A DNA stretch of 64,000 nucleotides from an uncultured Verrucomicrobiota bacterium (GCA_937872895.1 CALMUP010000009.1:62001-126000); one strand, 5' to 3'. Shown: positions 35,774-45,453, counted from the first letter of the stretch. The notes: generated by a model not told the origin, from the sequence alone. Translations and numbers: made by a program.

Positions 35774-37351
35774 ATGAGTGAACATGGATTGGAACAGCAC
35801 GGCATCGCGGCGAAGGCCCCGGTCCATTGGAATCTTCCGGTTGCACGCTTGGTCGAGGAGGCGGTGCGGCGCGGGGAAGGGGTGCTCACCGATCGTGGCG
35901 CCTTGAATGCGCTGACGGGACCACGCACCGGGCGTTCGCCCAGGGACAAGTGGGTGGTCGAGCGCCCGGACACCCGCGAGCAGATCTGGTGGGGCAAGGT
36001 CAACCAGCCGATGAGCCCCGAGACGTTCGAGGTCTTGCGCAACGATGTGCTCGAATACCTGGGCGTGCGCGATTTGTTCGTCTTCGATGGATTCGCCGGC
36101 GCTGATCCGCGCACGACCCTGCCGATCCGCGTGGTGACGGAATTCGCCTGGCACAGCCTGTTCGTCCGCCAATTGTTCCGCCGGGCCACCCCGGAGCAGC
36201 TCGCCGCGCATGTGCCGGCATGGACGGTGCTCAATGCGGCACGGTTCCGCGCCGACCCGGCCCGCCACCGCACCAACAGCGAGGCGTTCATCGCACTCGA
36301 TTTCACCTCGCGTACCGTACTGATCGGCGGGACCGAGTATGCGGGCGAAATCAAGAAGAGCATCTTCAGCGTGCTCAACTTCACCTTGCCGGCGCAGGGT
36401 ATCTTCCCCATGCATTGCTCGGCCAATGTCGGCCGCGCCGGCGATGTCGCGCTATTCTTCGGGCTGAGCGGGACGGGCAAGACGACCCTCTCGGCCGACC
36501 CCGACCGTGAACTGATTGGCGACGACGAGCATGGCTGGAGCGACGCGGGCGTCTTCAACTTCGAAGGAGGGTGTTACGCCAAGTGCATTCGCATGAGCCG
36601 TGAGCGCGAACCACTCATCTGGGATGCGATCCGCTTCGGTGCGGTCCTCGAGAACGTCGTGGTCGATCCGGTTACCCGGATCCCCGACTACAACCAGGAT
36701 GTGATCACCGAGAATACCCGGTGTGCCTATCCGCTCGACTTCATCCCGATGGCCGTGCCGGATGGCATGGGCGGGCATCCGAAGGCCATCGTTTTCCTTG
36801 CGGCAGACGCCTTCGGCGTCTTGCCGCCGGTCGCCCGGCTTACCCCCGAACAGGCGATGTACCACTTCATGTCCGGGTACACCGCAGCGCTGGGCGGGAC
36901 CGAGGCCAACATGGGCAAGGATCCCACACCAACGTTTTCCACCTGTTTCGGGGCGCCGTTCCTGCCGCGTCCGCCGCATATCTATGCGGGCATGCTGGCC
37001 GACAAGATGCGCCGCCACGCCACCCCTTGTTATCTGATGAATTCGGGCTGGGTGGGGAATCCCTACGGCCAGGGGCCGCGGTGTCCTCTCCCGGTCAACC
37101 GCCGGTGCGTGGCGCATATCCTTGACGGAACCCTGGACCGGGCGACCTTCCGCACGGATCCGGTGTTCGGTTTCGAGATCCCGGTCGCGCTGCCCGGGGT
37201 ACCCCCGGAATTCCTGGCCGAACGGCATGGTGCCCGCGATGCCGCCGAGTACGACCAGCGGTCCCGTGACCTGGCCGGGAAATTCATCAAGAACTTCGCC
37301 CAGTTTGAAGGGACGCCGGAGGCCATCGTGCGTGCCGGCCCGCGGATCTGA
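35774..37351 (+). CDS. pckA: Phosphoenolpyruvate carboxykinase (ATP)
   Basis: The 525-residue enzyme converts oxaloacetate and ATP to phosphoenolpyruvate at the entry to gluconeogenesis. ATG 35774 was chosen because the extension to 35696 crosses the probable promoter. Family motifs are intact: TGPRTGRSPRDKWVV, HCSANVG, the P-loop GLSGTGKTT at 230-238, the metal-binding DDEHGW, NTRCAYPLDFI, and GWVGNPYGQGPRCPLP, where many homologues have GWTGG. The length matches the ATP-dependent family (about 540). It appears monocistronic. Confidence 0.95.
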   Translation: MSEHGLEQHGIAAKAPVHWNLPVARLVEEAVRRGEGVLTDRGALNALTGPRTGRSPRDKWVVERPDTREQIWWGKVNQPMSPETFEVLRNDVLEYLGVRDLFVFDGFAGADPRTTLPIRVVTEFAWHSLFVRQLFRRATPEQLAAHVPAWTVLNAARFRADPARHRTNSEAFIALDFTSRTVLIGGTEYAGEIKKSIFSVLNFTLPAQGIFPMHCSANVGRAGDVALFFGLSGTGKTTLSADPDRELIGDDEHGWSDAGVFNFEGGCYAKCIRMSREREPLIWDAIRFGAVLENVVVDPVTRIPDYNQDVITENTRCAYPLDFIPMAVPDGMGGHPKAIVFLAADAFGVLPPVARLTPEQAMYHFMSGYTAALGGTEANMGKDPTPTFSTCFGAPFLPRPPHIYAGMLADKMRRHATPCYLMNSGWVGNPYGQGPRCPLPVNRRCVAHILDGTLDRATFRTDPVFGFEIPVALPGVPPEFLAERHGARDAAEYDQRSRDLAGKFIKNFAQFEGTPEAIVRAGPRI

Positions 37352-37496
37352 TCCGGCCGATGCCATGGTGCAGTGATGCTGCCGGAACCGAACCCGTTGG
37401 CCTTGATTTTCCGGCCCGGTCCTGCCGGTTGCGCTTTCCACTGTAAAGTTTGGGCAAAGTGCGGTATGTACGCGGAAGAAAGGGATCGGGATTTTT

Positions 37497-38462
37497 ATGA
37501 AACGTGTCATTGGTTGGTTGGTGGCGGGATGGCTGGTCAGCGCTTCGGTGTCGGCCATGGATTACTCCGCCGAACAATTGCAGATCCTGAGTGAACTGCA
37601 GGTGATGGCCCAGGGGTCCTACACCGAGGCCGAGTGGACGGCGGTGGCGCGACGGCTCGATGGGGTTCTCGAGCATGCGCGGCAAAACGCGAAGTGGGAT
37701 GCCTACATCGACACGCAAGTTATCCGTGCCAACGTCATGAGCATGCGCGGCCAGGATGACCAGGCGCTCGCCCTGCTGCAGAAGACCCTGTCCGATTTCG
37801 AGAATTCCGATGTGAAGGTGCTACGCAAGGTCTATGTCGAGATTGCCTCGTTGTATGCCCGGCGCGGCGACCAGGCGGCGGTGACGGACATCATGAACCG
37901 GTTCCAGAAAAGCCGCCACTTCGACCGGGAAACCTATGCCTTTTCCGGTGGTTACGGGCCCTCGGACCCGATCATGGTCGCCCGTCCGGCTGCCGGGGTG
38001 GACGGCTCGATCTCGATGACCGCGATGAACGTGTACCGCACCCAGGCGGAGTTTGGCGCGGGTCAGATCTTCCCCGACTTTTCCGCCACCGGCTGGAACG
38101 GCGCACCGGTCACCCTGGCCAGCCTGCGGGGAACGGTTGTTCTGGTCGATTTCTGGTCGCCGGGATGGTTCGTGTGGAACCGCGATTTGCCCAACCGCAT
38201 CCATGTATTCAACACCTACCATGGTCGCGGGTTCGAGATCCTGGGCTTCAGCATCGATGCCGACGAGGCTTCCGCCCGGCAGTTCGCACAGGCCAAGAAA
38301 ATTCCATGGCCACAGGCGGTTCCTCCGCGTGGCCTGCTGCGCACCCTGGGGATTTTCGGGGAAGTAACGAATTTCCTCATCGATCGTGACGGCGTCATTA
38401 TCGGGCGCAATCTTTACGGCGCCGAACTCGACATGGCGGTGCGTCGCGCGGTGGCCCGTTGA
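37497..38462 (+). CDS. Exported thioredoxin-fold (TlpA/redoxin-like) protein lacking all cysteines
   Basis: The 321-residue protein has a signal peptide (VIGWLVAGWLVSASVSA), a helical TPR-like region (about 25-145) and a C-terminal TlpA/AhpC-like domain (about 180-321: FPDFSATGWNGAPVTLASLRGTVVLVDFWSPGWFVWN). In ordinary TlpA proteins the last element would read FWATWCGPC. Here the CxxC positions are W224 and W227 (WFVW), and the whole protein contains no cysteine. Thiol-disulfide chemistry is therefore excluded, and a binding or structural role is inferred. The cis-proline loop region (FGEVTNFLIDRDGVII) is otherwise kept. Its stop lies two bases before the start of the RfbD-like gene, so they are probably co-transcribed. 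Confidence 0.83.
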   Translation: MKRVIGWLVAGWLVSASVSAMDYSAEQLQILSELQVMAQGSYTEAEWTAVARRLDGVLEHARQNAKWDAYIDTQVIRANVMSMRGQDDQALALLQKTLSDFENSDVKVLRKVYVEIASLYARRGDQAAVTDIMNRFQKSRHFDRETYAFSGGYGPSDPIMVARPAAGVDGSISMTAMNVYRTQAEFGAGQIFPDFSATGWNGAPVTLASLRGTVVLVDFWSPGWFVWNRDLPNRIHVFNTYHGRGFEILGFSIDADEASARQFAQAKKIPWPQAVPPRGLLRTLGIFGEVTNFLIDRDGVIIGRNLYGAELDMAVRRAVAR

Positions 38463-38464
38463 GC

Positions 38465-39340
38465 ATGAGGCTGGCCTATATCGGCGGAAACGGCATGCTC
38501 GGTCGCGATGTGCTCGCGGCGGCCGTAGAGCGGGGTATCGATGCGGTCGGGTTGGACCTGCCGGAACTCGATATCACCAATCCCGACTCCATCCGCGCTG
38601 CGTTACCCGAAGTCGATGTGGTCATCAACGGCGCGGCGTTTACCCGGGTGGATGATGCGGAACGCGAGATCGAGATGGCCCGGCGGATTAATGCCGACGG
38701 GGCCGGCCATGTCGCCACGGTGTGTGCGGAGCGAGGAATCCGGTTGCTGCACATCAGCACCGACTATGTGTTCGATGGCCGCAAGAACGCCGCCTATGCC
38801 GAGGACGATGCCGCATCGCCCTTGAGTGTGTACGGTATGACCAAGTGGCAGGGGGAGTTGCTGGTCCGCGCGGCGTCAACGCAGGCGTTGATTGTACGGA
38901 CCCAGTCGCTCTACGGATTGAACGGACGCAATTTCATCAAGGCTATCCTCAACCAGGTCATCCAGGGCAAACGCACGTTGACCGTGGTCAGTGACCAGGT
39001 GTCATCGCCGACCTATACCCGCCACTTGGCTGAGGCGTTGCTTGCGCTGGCACCGCTGGCCGATGCCGGGGTGGTGCATGCCGCTTCGCGCGGGTCGTGC
39101 TCGTGGTTCCGCTTCGCCGAGGAAATCCTCGCCATGTGCGGTATCCGTTCGGTCCAGGTTTCGCCGATGAAATCCGAGGAGCTGAAGTACCCCGCGCCGC
39201 GGCCGGCCTATTCGGTGCTGGCGACGGATCTGTACACGCAATGGACCGGTGCGTTGATGCCGACCTGGCAGGACGGTTTGCGCGCCTACCTGCGCGAGGA
39301 ACCGATGGCGGTCCAGGCGATCGAGGCTTCGCGCCGTTGA
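38465..39340 (+). CDS. rfbD: RfbD-like dTDP-4-dehydrorhamnose reductase (NAD(P)-dependent SDR)
   Basis: ATG 38465 gives 291 residues. The extended short-chain dehydrogenase shows the nucleotide-binding YIGGNGMLG at the N-terminus, LDITNPDSI, NGAAFTRVDDAE (the VNAAAYTAVDxAE block of RfbD), ISTDYVFDG and the catalytic YGMTKWQGE. The family reduces dTDP-4-keto-L-rhamnose in the last step of dTDP-rhamnose synthesis; the related MAT2B-like group has other roles. No rfbA, rfbB or rfbC is in the window, so the rhamnose assignment rests on the motifs alone. It follows the redoxin-like gene with a two-base gap. Confidence 0.82.
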   Translation: MRLAYIGGNGMLGRDVLAAAVERGIDAVGLDLPELDITNPDSIRAALPEVDVVINGAAFTRVDDAEREIEMARRINADGAGHVATVCAERGIRLLHISTDYVFDGRKNAAYAEDDAASPLSVYGMTKWQGELLVRAASTQALIVRTQSLYGLNGRNFIKAILNQVIQGKRTLTVVSDQVSSPTYTRHLAEALLALAPLADAGVVHAASRGSCSWFRFAEEILAMCGIRSVQVSPMKSEELKYPAPRPAYSVLATDLYTQWTGALMPTWQDGLRAYLREEPMAVQAIEASRR

Positions 39341-39350
39341 TCCGGGATGA

Positions 39351-39935
39351 TCAGCGTGCCGGGATGAACAACTTCTGGCCGACACGCAGGACGTCGGCGC
39401 TCTTCAGGCCATTGGCCTGGATGATGTCCTCGGTTCGGGCCCCGTAGGCCTTGGCGATCGCCGAGAGGGTTTCCCCGGGCCCGACCACGTGTTCGTATCC
39501 CTCGTTGCTCACCGCGCGACGCGGGGCTGCCTGGCTGGGGCTGGAGGAGCGGGCGGGTGCGGTGGACATCATCGTGGAGATTTTCTTGGAGAGGCTGTCC
39601 ACGATCTCCCGTTTGTCCGCCTCGCGGGCCGCATCCACCGCGCGGATGCGCTTGTTCAGTTCGTCGAGGGTGGCATTGAAACCGGCCAATTGGGATTGGT
39701 TGGCGCGGGCGAGGTCGTTGTTCGAGGTGCTGACTTGCTGCTGCAAGCGCTGGAAGTCCGATTCGAGGGATTCCAGGCGGGCGCGGATACGGCGGAGATC
39801 CTCCTGCAGGATCAGGCTGTCTTCGGTCTGTTGCTGCGCTACCCGGCGCTGTTCCGCCGGGTCGACGATGCAGCCGCTGGCGGCGAGCAGGGCGGCTGCG
39901 GCAAGGCTGGTCTGGAAGAAAACGCGTACTTTCAT
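39351..39935 (-). CDS. LysM-domain lipoprotein with coiled coil
   Basis: The 194-residue protein has a lipoprotein signal with LAASGC (acylated cysteine at about residue 22). A long coiled coil follows (about 30-115, rich in Gln, Arg, Glu and Leu heptads), then a Ser/Pro/Ala linker and a C-terminal LysM peptidoglycan-binding domain (about 147-194, HVVGPGETLSAIAKAYGARTEDIIQANGL...VGQKLFIP). It should anchor in a membrane and bind the cell wall. It is transcribed divergently from the amidohydrolase gene. Confidence 0.88.
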   Translation of the reverse strand: MKVRVFFQTSLAAAALLAASGCIVDPAEQRRVAQQQTEDSLILQEDLRRIRARLESLESDFQRLQQQVSTSNNDLARANQSQLAGFNATLDELNKRIRAVDAAREADKREIVDSLSKKISTMMSTAPARSSSPSQAAPRRAVSNEGYEHVVGPGETLSAIAKAYGARTEDIIQANGLKSADVLRVGQKLFIPAR

Positions 39936-40020
39936 GGTGCAGTCTCCGAAAAGGTTGGTTTAGACTATGCGACGCGACGCGATGTTCCAAGAAGAATGAA
40001 AAACGTGCATGGGGGTGTTC

Positions 40021-41337
40021 ATGACCGGTGATGTATTGATCCGCAATGCGCGCGTGTGGCCATCGGCCTACCGCGAGGTGATCGAGAACGGCTCGGTGTT
40101 GATCAAGGGTGGTCGGATCGAGCGGGTGGGGGAGTTCTCGGCGCGGGCCACCACGGTGATCGATGCCGATGGCTGCCTGGTCATGCCCGGCCTGATCCAG
40201 GGCCATATCCACCTCTGCCAGACCCTGTTCCGCGGGGTGGCCGAGGACCTCGCCCTGCTGCCGTGGCTGCGCGGGTACATCTGGCCGATGGAGGCCGCCC
40301 ACACCCCGGCCTCGATCCGCGCCTCGGCCCTCCTCACCTGCGCGGAATTGATCCGCGGCGGCACGACCGCATTCCTGTCGATCGAGACAACCCGCCACAC
40401 CGACGAAACCTTCCGTGCGGTGGACGAGGCCGGCCTGGCCGCCCACATCGGCCACTGCCTGATGGACGGGACCGGGGGCTACGATCCGATCGCCGTCGAC
40501 AACCGCGAGGCCTTGGCCTACTGCGATGTCCTGCTTGACCGCTGGGGGGATCATCCGCGCCTTCGCCTCGCGGTGGCGCCACGGTTCGCCTTGAGCTGTT
40601 CCGAGGAGAACATGCGCATGGCCAGCGCCTATGCACGCGACCGCGGGTTGCGTCTGCACACCCATAGCTCCGAGCAGCGCGAGGAAGTCGCGCTGGTGAA
40701 GCAGATGACCGGTCGCTACAACATCAACTACCTGCACGATGTCGGGCTCACCGGGCCGGATGTCGGCCTTGCCCATTGCGTACACGTGCGGCCGGAGGAG
40801 CTGGATGTGCTGCGTGATACCGGAACGCATGTGCTGCACTGCCCGTCGGCGAACTTCAAGCTCGCATCCGGCATCGCGCCGATCCCCGAGTACCTCAAGG
40901 CCGGGGTGAACGTGGCGATCGGCGGCGACGGTGCGCCATGCAACAACCGGCTGGACCAGTTCATCGAGATGCGCGAGGCCGGGTTGATGCAGAAGATCCG
41001 GCTCGGTCCCGATGCCCTCAGCGCGCGCGATGTCGTGGCCATGGCCACCGAGGGCGGGGCGCGCCTGCTCGGATGGGAGGACGAGATGGGAACGCTCGAC
41101 CCGGGCAAGCGGGCCAACCTGATCCTGGTCGACGAATCCGGATTCCACACCCTGCCATCCACCGACCCGGCCACCAACGTGGTGTATTCCTGCACGGCGG
41201 CGGATGTGGTGTTGACCATGGTGGACGGGGAGATCCTGTATGAGGAGGACCGCATAACCACCATCGACGAGGAAGCCCTGCGCGAGGAGGTCCGCCGTGA
41301 ACGGGTGGCCCTGCTGAAGCGTGCGGGCATCGCCTGA
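40021..41337 (+). CDS. Amidohydrolase/deaminase of the MTA/SAH deaminase (chlorohydrolase) group
   Basis: ATG 40021 is preceded by GGGGG; an ATG 12 bases upstream is possible. The 438-residue TIM-barrel hydrolase has the metal-binding HIHL (H62, H64), a middle HTHSSEQ, a later GLAHCVH histidine and the catalytic aspartate in GGDGAPCNN. The beta-sandwich returns at the C-terminus (GTLDPGKRANLILVD). The set is typical of the 5-methylthioadenosine/S-adenosylhomocysteine deaminase, guanine deaminase and s-triazine hydrolase group. GGDGAPCNNRLD fits aminohydrolases. The physiological substrate, perhaps an adenosine thioether or purine, is not determined by the sequence. Confidence 0.87.
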   Translation: MTGDVLIRNARVWPSAYREVIENGSVLIKGGRIERVGEFSARATTVIDADGCLVMPGLIQGHIHLCQTLFRGVAEDLALLPWLRGYIWPMEAAHTPASIRASALLTCAELIRGGTTAFLSIETTRHTDETFRAVDEAGLAAHIGHCLMDGTGGYDPIAVDNREALAYCDVLLDRWGDHPRLRLAVAPRFALSCSEENMRMASAYARDRGLRLHTHSSEQREEVALVKQMTGRYNINYLHDVGLTGPDVGLAHCVHVRPEELDVLRDTGTHVLHCPSANFKLASGIAPIPEYLKAGVNVAIGGDGAPCNNRLDQFIEMREAGLMQKIRLGPDALSARDVVAMATEGGARLLGWEDEMGTLDPGKRANLILVDESGFHTLPSTDPATNVVYSCTAADVVLTMVDGEILYEEDRITTIDEEALREEVRRERVALLKRAGIA

Positions 41338-41349
41338 CCGCAGCCGCGG

Positions 41350-42537
41350 TCAGGGGCGGGCGTACTGGCGGGCGATCCAGGTGTGGACCATGTCGGTGGC
41401 CACGCCGCCGTTGATGAATTCATCGAACGCGGCCTCGCGGGTCAGCGGACCGGTCGGGCCGTCGATGACCGCGATGGGCACCGGTTCACGGGAGTGGCCG
41501 CGCAGGGCGACCGGGGTCCGGTGGTCCATGGCGAGGATTAACCGGTAGGGTTCACCCTGAGCCTCCAGCCGTTTCCATACCGGGGCGACCACGCGCTGAT
41601 CGAGCAGTTCCACCGCGAGTTTCTTCTTCAGGGCATCGCCCATGTGGCCGCACTCATCCGGTGCTTCGATGTGGATGTACACGAAATTGCCGGACTCGAG
41701 TTCGCGGAAGGCGGCTTCGACCTTACCCTCGAAATTCGTGTCGATGAAGCCGGTTGCGCCGGGAATGCGCGGGGCATGCAGACCGGCGAGGACACCGAGG
41801 CCGCGCACCAGGTCCACGGCGGAAATGATGCCGCCGGACAGGCCGAATTTTTCCCGGTAGGATGGTATGTGCAGGGCGCGGCCCTGGCCCCATAGCCAGA
41901 TCTGGGTGGCCGAGCGTTCACCGCGGGCAATGCGGGCGAGGTTGACCGGGTGGTCGGCGAGGATTGCCCTCGAGGCATCCATCAGGGCCTGCAGTTCGGC
42001 GGCGCGGGGACCTTTGGGCTGGTGGGAGGCGATCGGCTGGTCGGCAATATCATGGGGCGGTTGGGTGGAGACATCCACCGGTCCGTTTTTCCAGACGATC
42101 AGGTGGCGATAGCTGACGCCGCCGTGGAAGCGCAGCCCGTCGCGACCGAGCTTTTCCTGGATCGAGGCGATCAGGGCATGGGCTTCATCGGTCGGGATGT
42201 GGCCGGCTGAGTAGTCGGTCATGTTCCCGTCGGAGATGTGCACGAGGTTGCACCGCATCGCGACGTCATCCGCCTGCAACGGGATGCCTGCGCCGGCGGC
42301 TTCGATCGGGGCACGCCCGGTGTAGGCATCCAGCGGATTGTAGCCGAGCAGGCTCAGGTTCGCGACATCGCTGCCCGGGGGGAGGGCTTCCGGCACGGTC
42401 TGAACCATGTCGATACGGCCGGCGGCGGCGAGTTTGCGCATGGTGGGCATGTCGGCCGCTTGCAGGATGGTCCGGTTGTCCAGGGCGGGGATGGGGTAAT
42501 CGCCCATTCCGTCACCTACGATCACAATGTACTTCAT
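41350..42537 (-). CDS. apgM: Cofactor-independent phosphoglycerate mutase, archaeal type
   Basis: The 395-residue member of the alkaline-phosphatase superfamily interconverts 3- and 2-phosphoglycerate. The metal site starts with VGDGMGDYP near the N-terminus. The family block PPGSDVANLSLLGYNP supplies the nucleophile, and HISDGNMTDYSAGHI, IHIEAPDECGHMGD and the late DHRTPVALRGHS provide the second metal shell. This set distinguishes the ApgM group from the longer GpmI enzymes. It is 75 bases downstream of the binding-domain hybrid kinase on the same strand. It converges on the amidohydrolase gene with only 12 bases between stops. Confidence 0.92.
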   Translation of the reverse strand: MKYIVIVGDGMGDYPIPALDNRTILQAADMPTMRKLAAAGRIDMVQTVPEALPPGSDVANLSLLGYNPLDAYTGRAPIEAAGAGIPLQADDVAMRCNLVHISDGNMTDYSAGHIPTDEAHALIASIQEKLGRDGLRFHGGVSYRHLIVWKNGPVDVSTQPPHDIADQPIASHQPKGPRAAELQALMDASRAILADHPVNLARIARGERSATQIWLWGQGRALHIPSYREKFGLSGGIISAVDLVRGLGVLAGLHAPRIPGATGFIDTNFEGKVEAAFRELESGNFVYIHIEAPDECGHMGDALKKKLAVELLDQRVVAPVWKRLEAQGEPYRLILAMDHRTPVALRGHSREPVPIAVIDGPTGPLTREAAFDEFINGGVATDMVHTWIARQYARP

Positions 42538-42612
42538 AGTCGCTTTTCCTCGAGCCCGCCACTGTACGGCAGCACGGAGGTCCGGTCATCAAAAAAGTCA
42601 CGGGCGGATGGA

Positions 42613-45453
42613 TCAGCCGGCGGGCGACGGGGGCAGGCGCAAGGCGTTCGCGACCTTGGCGGCCAGTTCGTTCTTGCGGAACGGCTTTTGCATGAAGTCC
42701 ACCACGCCGAGTTCGGTCAGGGAATCCATGCGGTGGTCCTGCATGAAACCGGAGGAAATGATGGCGCGGACGTGAGAATTGATGGACTTCAACTCCCGGA
42801 AGGTTTCCTCGCCGCTCAAGCCGGGCATGATCATGTCGAGGATGACCAGATGGATCTCGTTGCCGCGTTCGCGGAACAGGGCCACCGCTTCATTCCCGTT
42901 GGTGGCGGTCAGGGTGCGGTAGCCGATGGAGGTCAGGATCTCGCGGGTGGTGCGCAAGACGATGTCCTCGTCATCGACGATCAGGATGATGCCGGGGATG
43001 CGGGCGCGTTCGACCCCCGGGGCGGTATCGGTCGAGGCGGGAAGCGCGGTATCGGTCACCGGAACGCCCAGGATGAAGGTGGTGCCGTGGCCGGGCTTGC
43101 TGCTGACATCGATGTAGCCGCCGTGGTCCTTCACCGTGCCATAGACCGCGGCGAGGCCGAGACCGGTGCCACCCATCTTCCCCTTGGTGGTGAAGAACGG
43201 CTCGAAGATATGGTGCATGGTCTCGCGGTCCATGCCGATGCCAGTATCGGTCACGCTGACCTCGACAAAAGGGCCTGGCCGGATCGGGTAGGGGTTCCGT
43301 TCGCAGTCGGCGGGGGTCAGGGTGATGTTGCGGGTGATGATGGTCAGGTTGCCGCCATTCGGCATGGCATCGCGTGCGTTGACCCCGAGGTTCAGCAGCG
43401 CATTCTGCAATTGAGTGCGGTCACCAAGTACGGCGTAGCTGGTGGCGTTCAGGTGCTGGGTGATGGTGATACGACGGTCGAGGGTGTGCTGGAGCAGGGA
43501 GACGAAGTGGCCGATCACCGTGTGCAGGTCCACCGGTTTGATATCACGCGGGGTCCGGCGCGAGAAGGCGAGCAGTTGTTGCACCAGGTCGCGGGCCCGT
43601 TCCGAGGCTTCGAAGATGTTATTCAAGTAGGGCCGTCCGGGATGGCGGTCGTCCAATCGGGATCCGAGCAGTTCGGCGGAACCGAAGATGCCGGCGAGCA
43701 GGTTGTTGAAATCATGGGCGACGCCGCCGGCGAGGCGACCGATCGATTCCATTTTCTGGGTTTCATTCAGGCGGTGGGTCAGGCGGTTTTCCTCGGTCAC
43801 GTCGCGGAGGACCAGGACCAGTCCCGCATAACGCTCGTTCTCCTTGCGGATCGGCGACCAGTTCAGCGAGACATCGCGGATGGTGCCGTCGCGCGACTCG
43901 AGCGATAACTGGTGGGCCAGGCCGGTCCGTTCGCCGTCCTGAAGGGCGAGGCGCATGATTTCATCGACGGGCTGACGTTCGCCATCGGTGTCGCTCAGGT
44001 TCAGTACCTGGCCGAGCTTGAGTCCGAGCGCCTCGCGAGCCAGCTGGCCGGTCATCGTTTCCGCCACCGGGTTCATGCTTACCACGCGGCCGTCGGCGTC
44101 GGTGGCGATCACGCCATCCGCGATCGAATTCAGGATGATCATCAGGTTCTCGCGGCTGGCCCTCAGGGCTTCCTCCGCCTGCTTCAGCTCGGTGATGTCC
44201 AGCACCACGCACAACACGCTGGTAGGAACGCCATCGCGGTGACGGAAGGGGATCTTGCTCACCTGGACAATCCGCGGGTGGCCATGCCGGTCGTGGACAC
44301 GTGCCTCGGGAATGAACATCGCCTGATGGTTTTCCAGGACCTGTTGGTCCTCCTTGCGGTACAGGTCGAGGTGCGGATCACCGGGATGTACTTCGGCATG
44401 ACGGCGGCCGATGATGTCCGAAACCGGCAATCCCATCGACTGTGCGGTCGTCTGGTTGGCGAGGATGTAGCGCCCCTGGCGGTCGCGCGCGAATATCGCA
44501 AACGGGATCAGGTCGATGATCTGGCTCAATTCGGCCGTGCGCGAGCGCACCTGATTGCGCAACGACCAATTTACCGCGCCAACGAGCAGGAGCAACAAGG
44601 TGACGATTCCCGTCCCGGTCAGGACCGTTCGTAGCAGCTGACCATCGGTCCGGTCATAGACGGAGAACCATCGATCATAGATCGCATCGTAGGTGCCGTC
44701 CGCCTTGATATTCGCCAGACCCTCGTTGAGGATGTCCACGAGTCGGGCATTGCCTTCCGTGACCGCGAAGCAATAGGGAATGCTGGGCAGGTCGGCTTTC
44801 ACGGCGCGGATGCCACTTCGGTTCATTTCATTCAGCAGGCGGAAGGCCTGGATGCGGTTCACGATGGCGCCTTCGCATTCACCGGCGATCAGTTGGCGCA
44901 TCGCGGTTGGCGCATCTTCGACCGGTTGCATGCGGGCAAGATTCCCTTGCTGCTTCACCAGGTCGTAGATCACGCCGCCCTTCTGGACAAGAATCAATGC
45001 ATCCCGGGCATCAGCCATGCTGCGGATAGGGGAATCCTCCGGCACGAAGAGGTCGAAGATCAATTGCTTGGTCGGGGTGGTAAAATCAAACAGCGGTTCG
45101 CGCGACGGGATGCGCGCCATGCCGGGAATGATGTCCACGGCACCGGCCTGCAGGGCCTCGCGGGCGTCGTTCCAGGGTAGAAGCTGAATGTCCAGGCGCA
45201 GCCCCATGACCGAGGCCACGGCGCGCAATACATCTATATCGAAACCTGCCGGCAATCCGTTGTCGAGATAACAGAAGGGCGGATAGTCTCGATCGCCAAC
45301 CACCCGTAACGGCCGGTTTCGCCAGCCGGCATCCCCCTCCGTGAAAACGCTTGAATCCGACGCGAAGGATCCGGTGGCGGCAGACAGAAGGGCCATCAAG
45401 GCAAGGCACCATGGGCCAAGGAGACGGTTGGAGCAAAACCGTGATCGCAGCAT
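42613..45453 (-). CDS. EvgS-like hybrid kinase with periplasmic solute-binding domain
   Basis: The 946-residue protein has a signal sequence, then a family 3 solute-binding domain (about 45-275: LRVVGDRDYPPFCYLDNGLPAGFDIDVLRAV, GAVDIIPGMARIPSREPLFDFT). A transmembrane helix lies at about 280-300 (VTLLLLLVGAVNWSL). Two PAS domains follow (about 310-430 and 440-560), then HisKA with H580 in [13 protein letters not shown], a HATPase (LLNLGVNARDAMPNGG, GTGLGLAAVYG) and a receiver with D873 in HLVILDMIMPG. The arrangement resembles BvgS/EvgS but ends in a receiver without Hpt. It should sense an amino-acid-like solute in the periplasm. It diverges from the large surface-protein operon with 199 bases between start codons, making it a candidate regulator of that operon (inference). 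Confidence 0.92.
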   Translation of the reverse strand: MLRSRFCSNRLLGPWCLALMALLSAATGSFASDSSVFTEGDAGWRNRPLRVVGDRDYPPFCYLDNGLPAGFDIDVLRAVASVMGLRLDIQLLPWNDAREALQAGAVDIIPGMARIPSREPLFDFTTPTKQLIFDLFVPEDSPIRSMADARDALILVQKGGVIYDLVKQQGNLARMQPVEDAPTAMRQLIAGECEGAIVNRIQAFRLLNEMNRSGIRAVKADLPSIPYCFAVTEGNARLVDILNEGLANIKADGTYDAIYDRWFSVYDRTDGQLLRTVLTGTGIVTLLLLLVGAVNWSLRNQVRSRTAELSQIIDLIPFAIFARDRQGRYILANQTTAQSMGLPVSDIIGRRHAEVHPGDPHLDLYRKEDQQVLENHQAMFIPEARVHDRHGHPRIVQVSKIPFRHRDGVPTSVLCVVLDITELKQAEEALRASRENLMIILNSIADGVIATDADGRVVSMNPVAETMTGQLAREALGLKLGQVLNLSDTDGERQPVDEIMRLALQDGERTGLAHQLSLESRDGTIRDVSLNWSPIRKENERYAGLVLVLRDVTEENRLTHRLNETQKMESIGRLAGGVAHDFNNLLAGIFGSAELLGSRLDDRHPGRPYLNNIFEASERARDLVQQLLAFSRRTPRDIKPVDLHTVIGHFVSLLQHTLDRRITITQHLNATSYAVLGDRTQLQNALLNLGVNARDAMPNGGNLTIITRNITLTPADCERNPYPIRPGPFVEVSVTDTGIGMDRETMHHIFEPFFTTKGKMGGTGLGLAAVYGTVKDHGGYIDVSSKPGHGTTFILGVPVTDTALPASTDTAPGVERARIPGIILIVDDEDIVLRTTREILTSIGYRTLTATNGNEAVALFRERGNEIHLVILDMIMPGLSGEETFRELKSINSHVRAIISSGFMQDHRMDSLTELGVVDFMQKPFRKNELAAKVANALRLPPSPAG

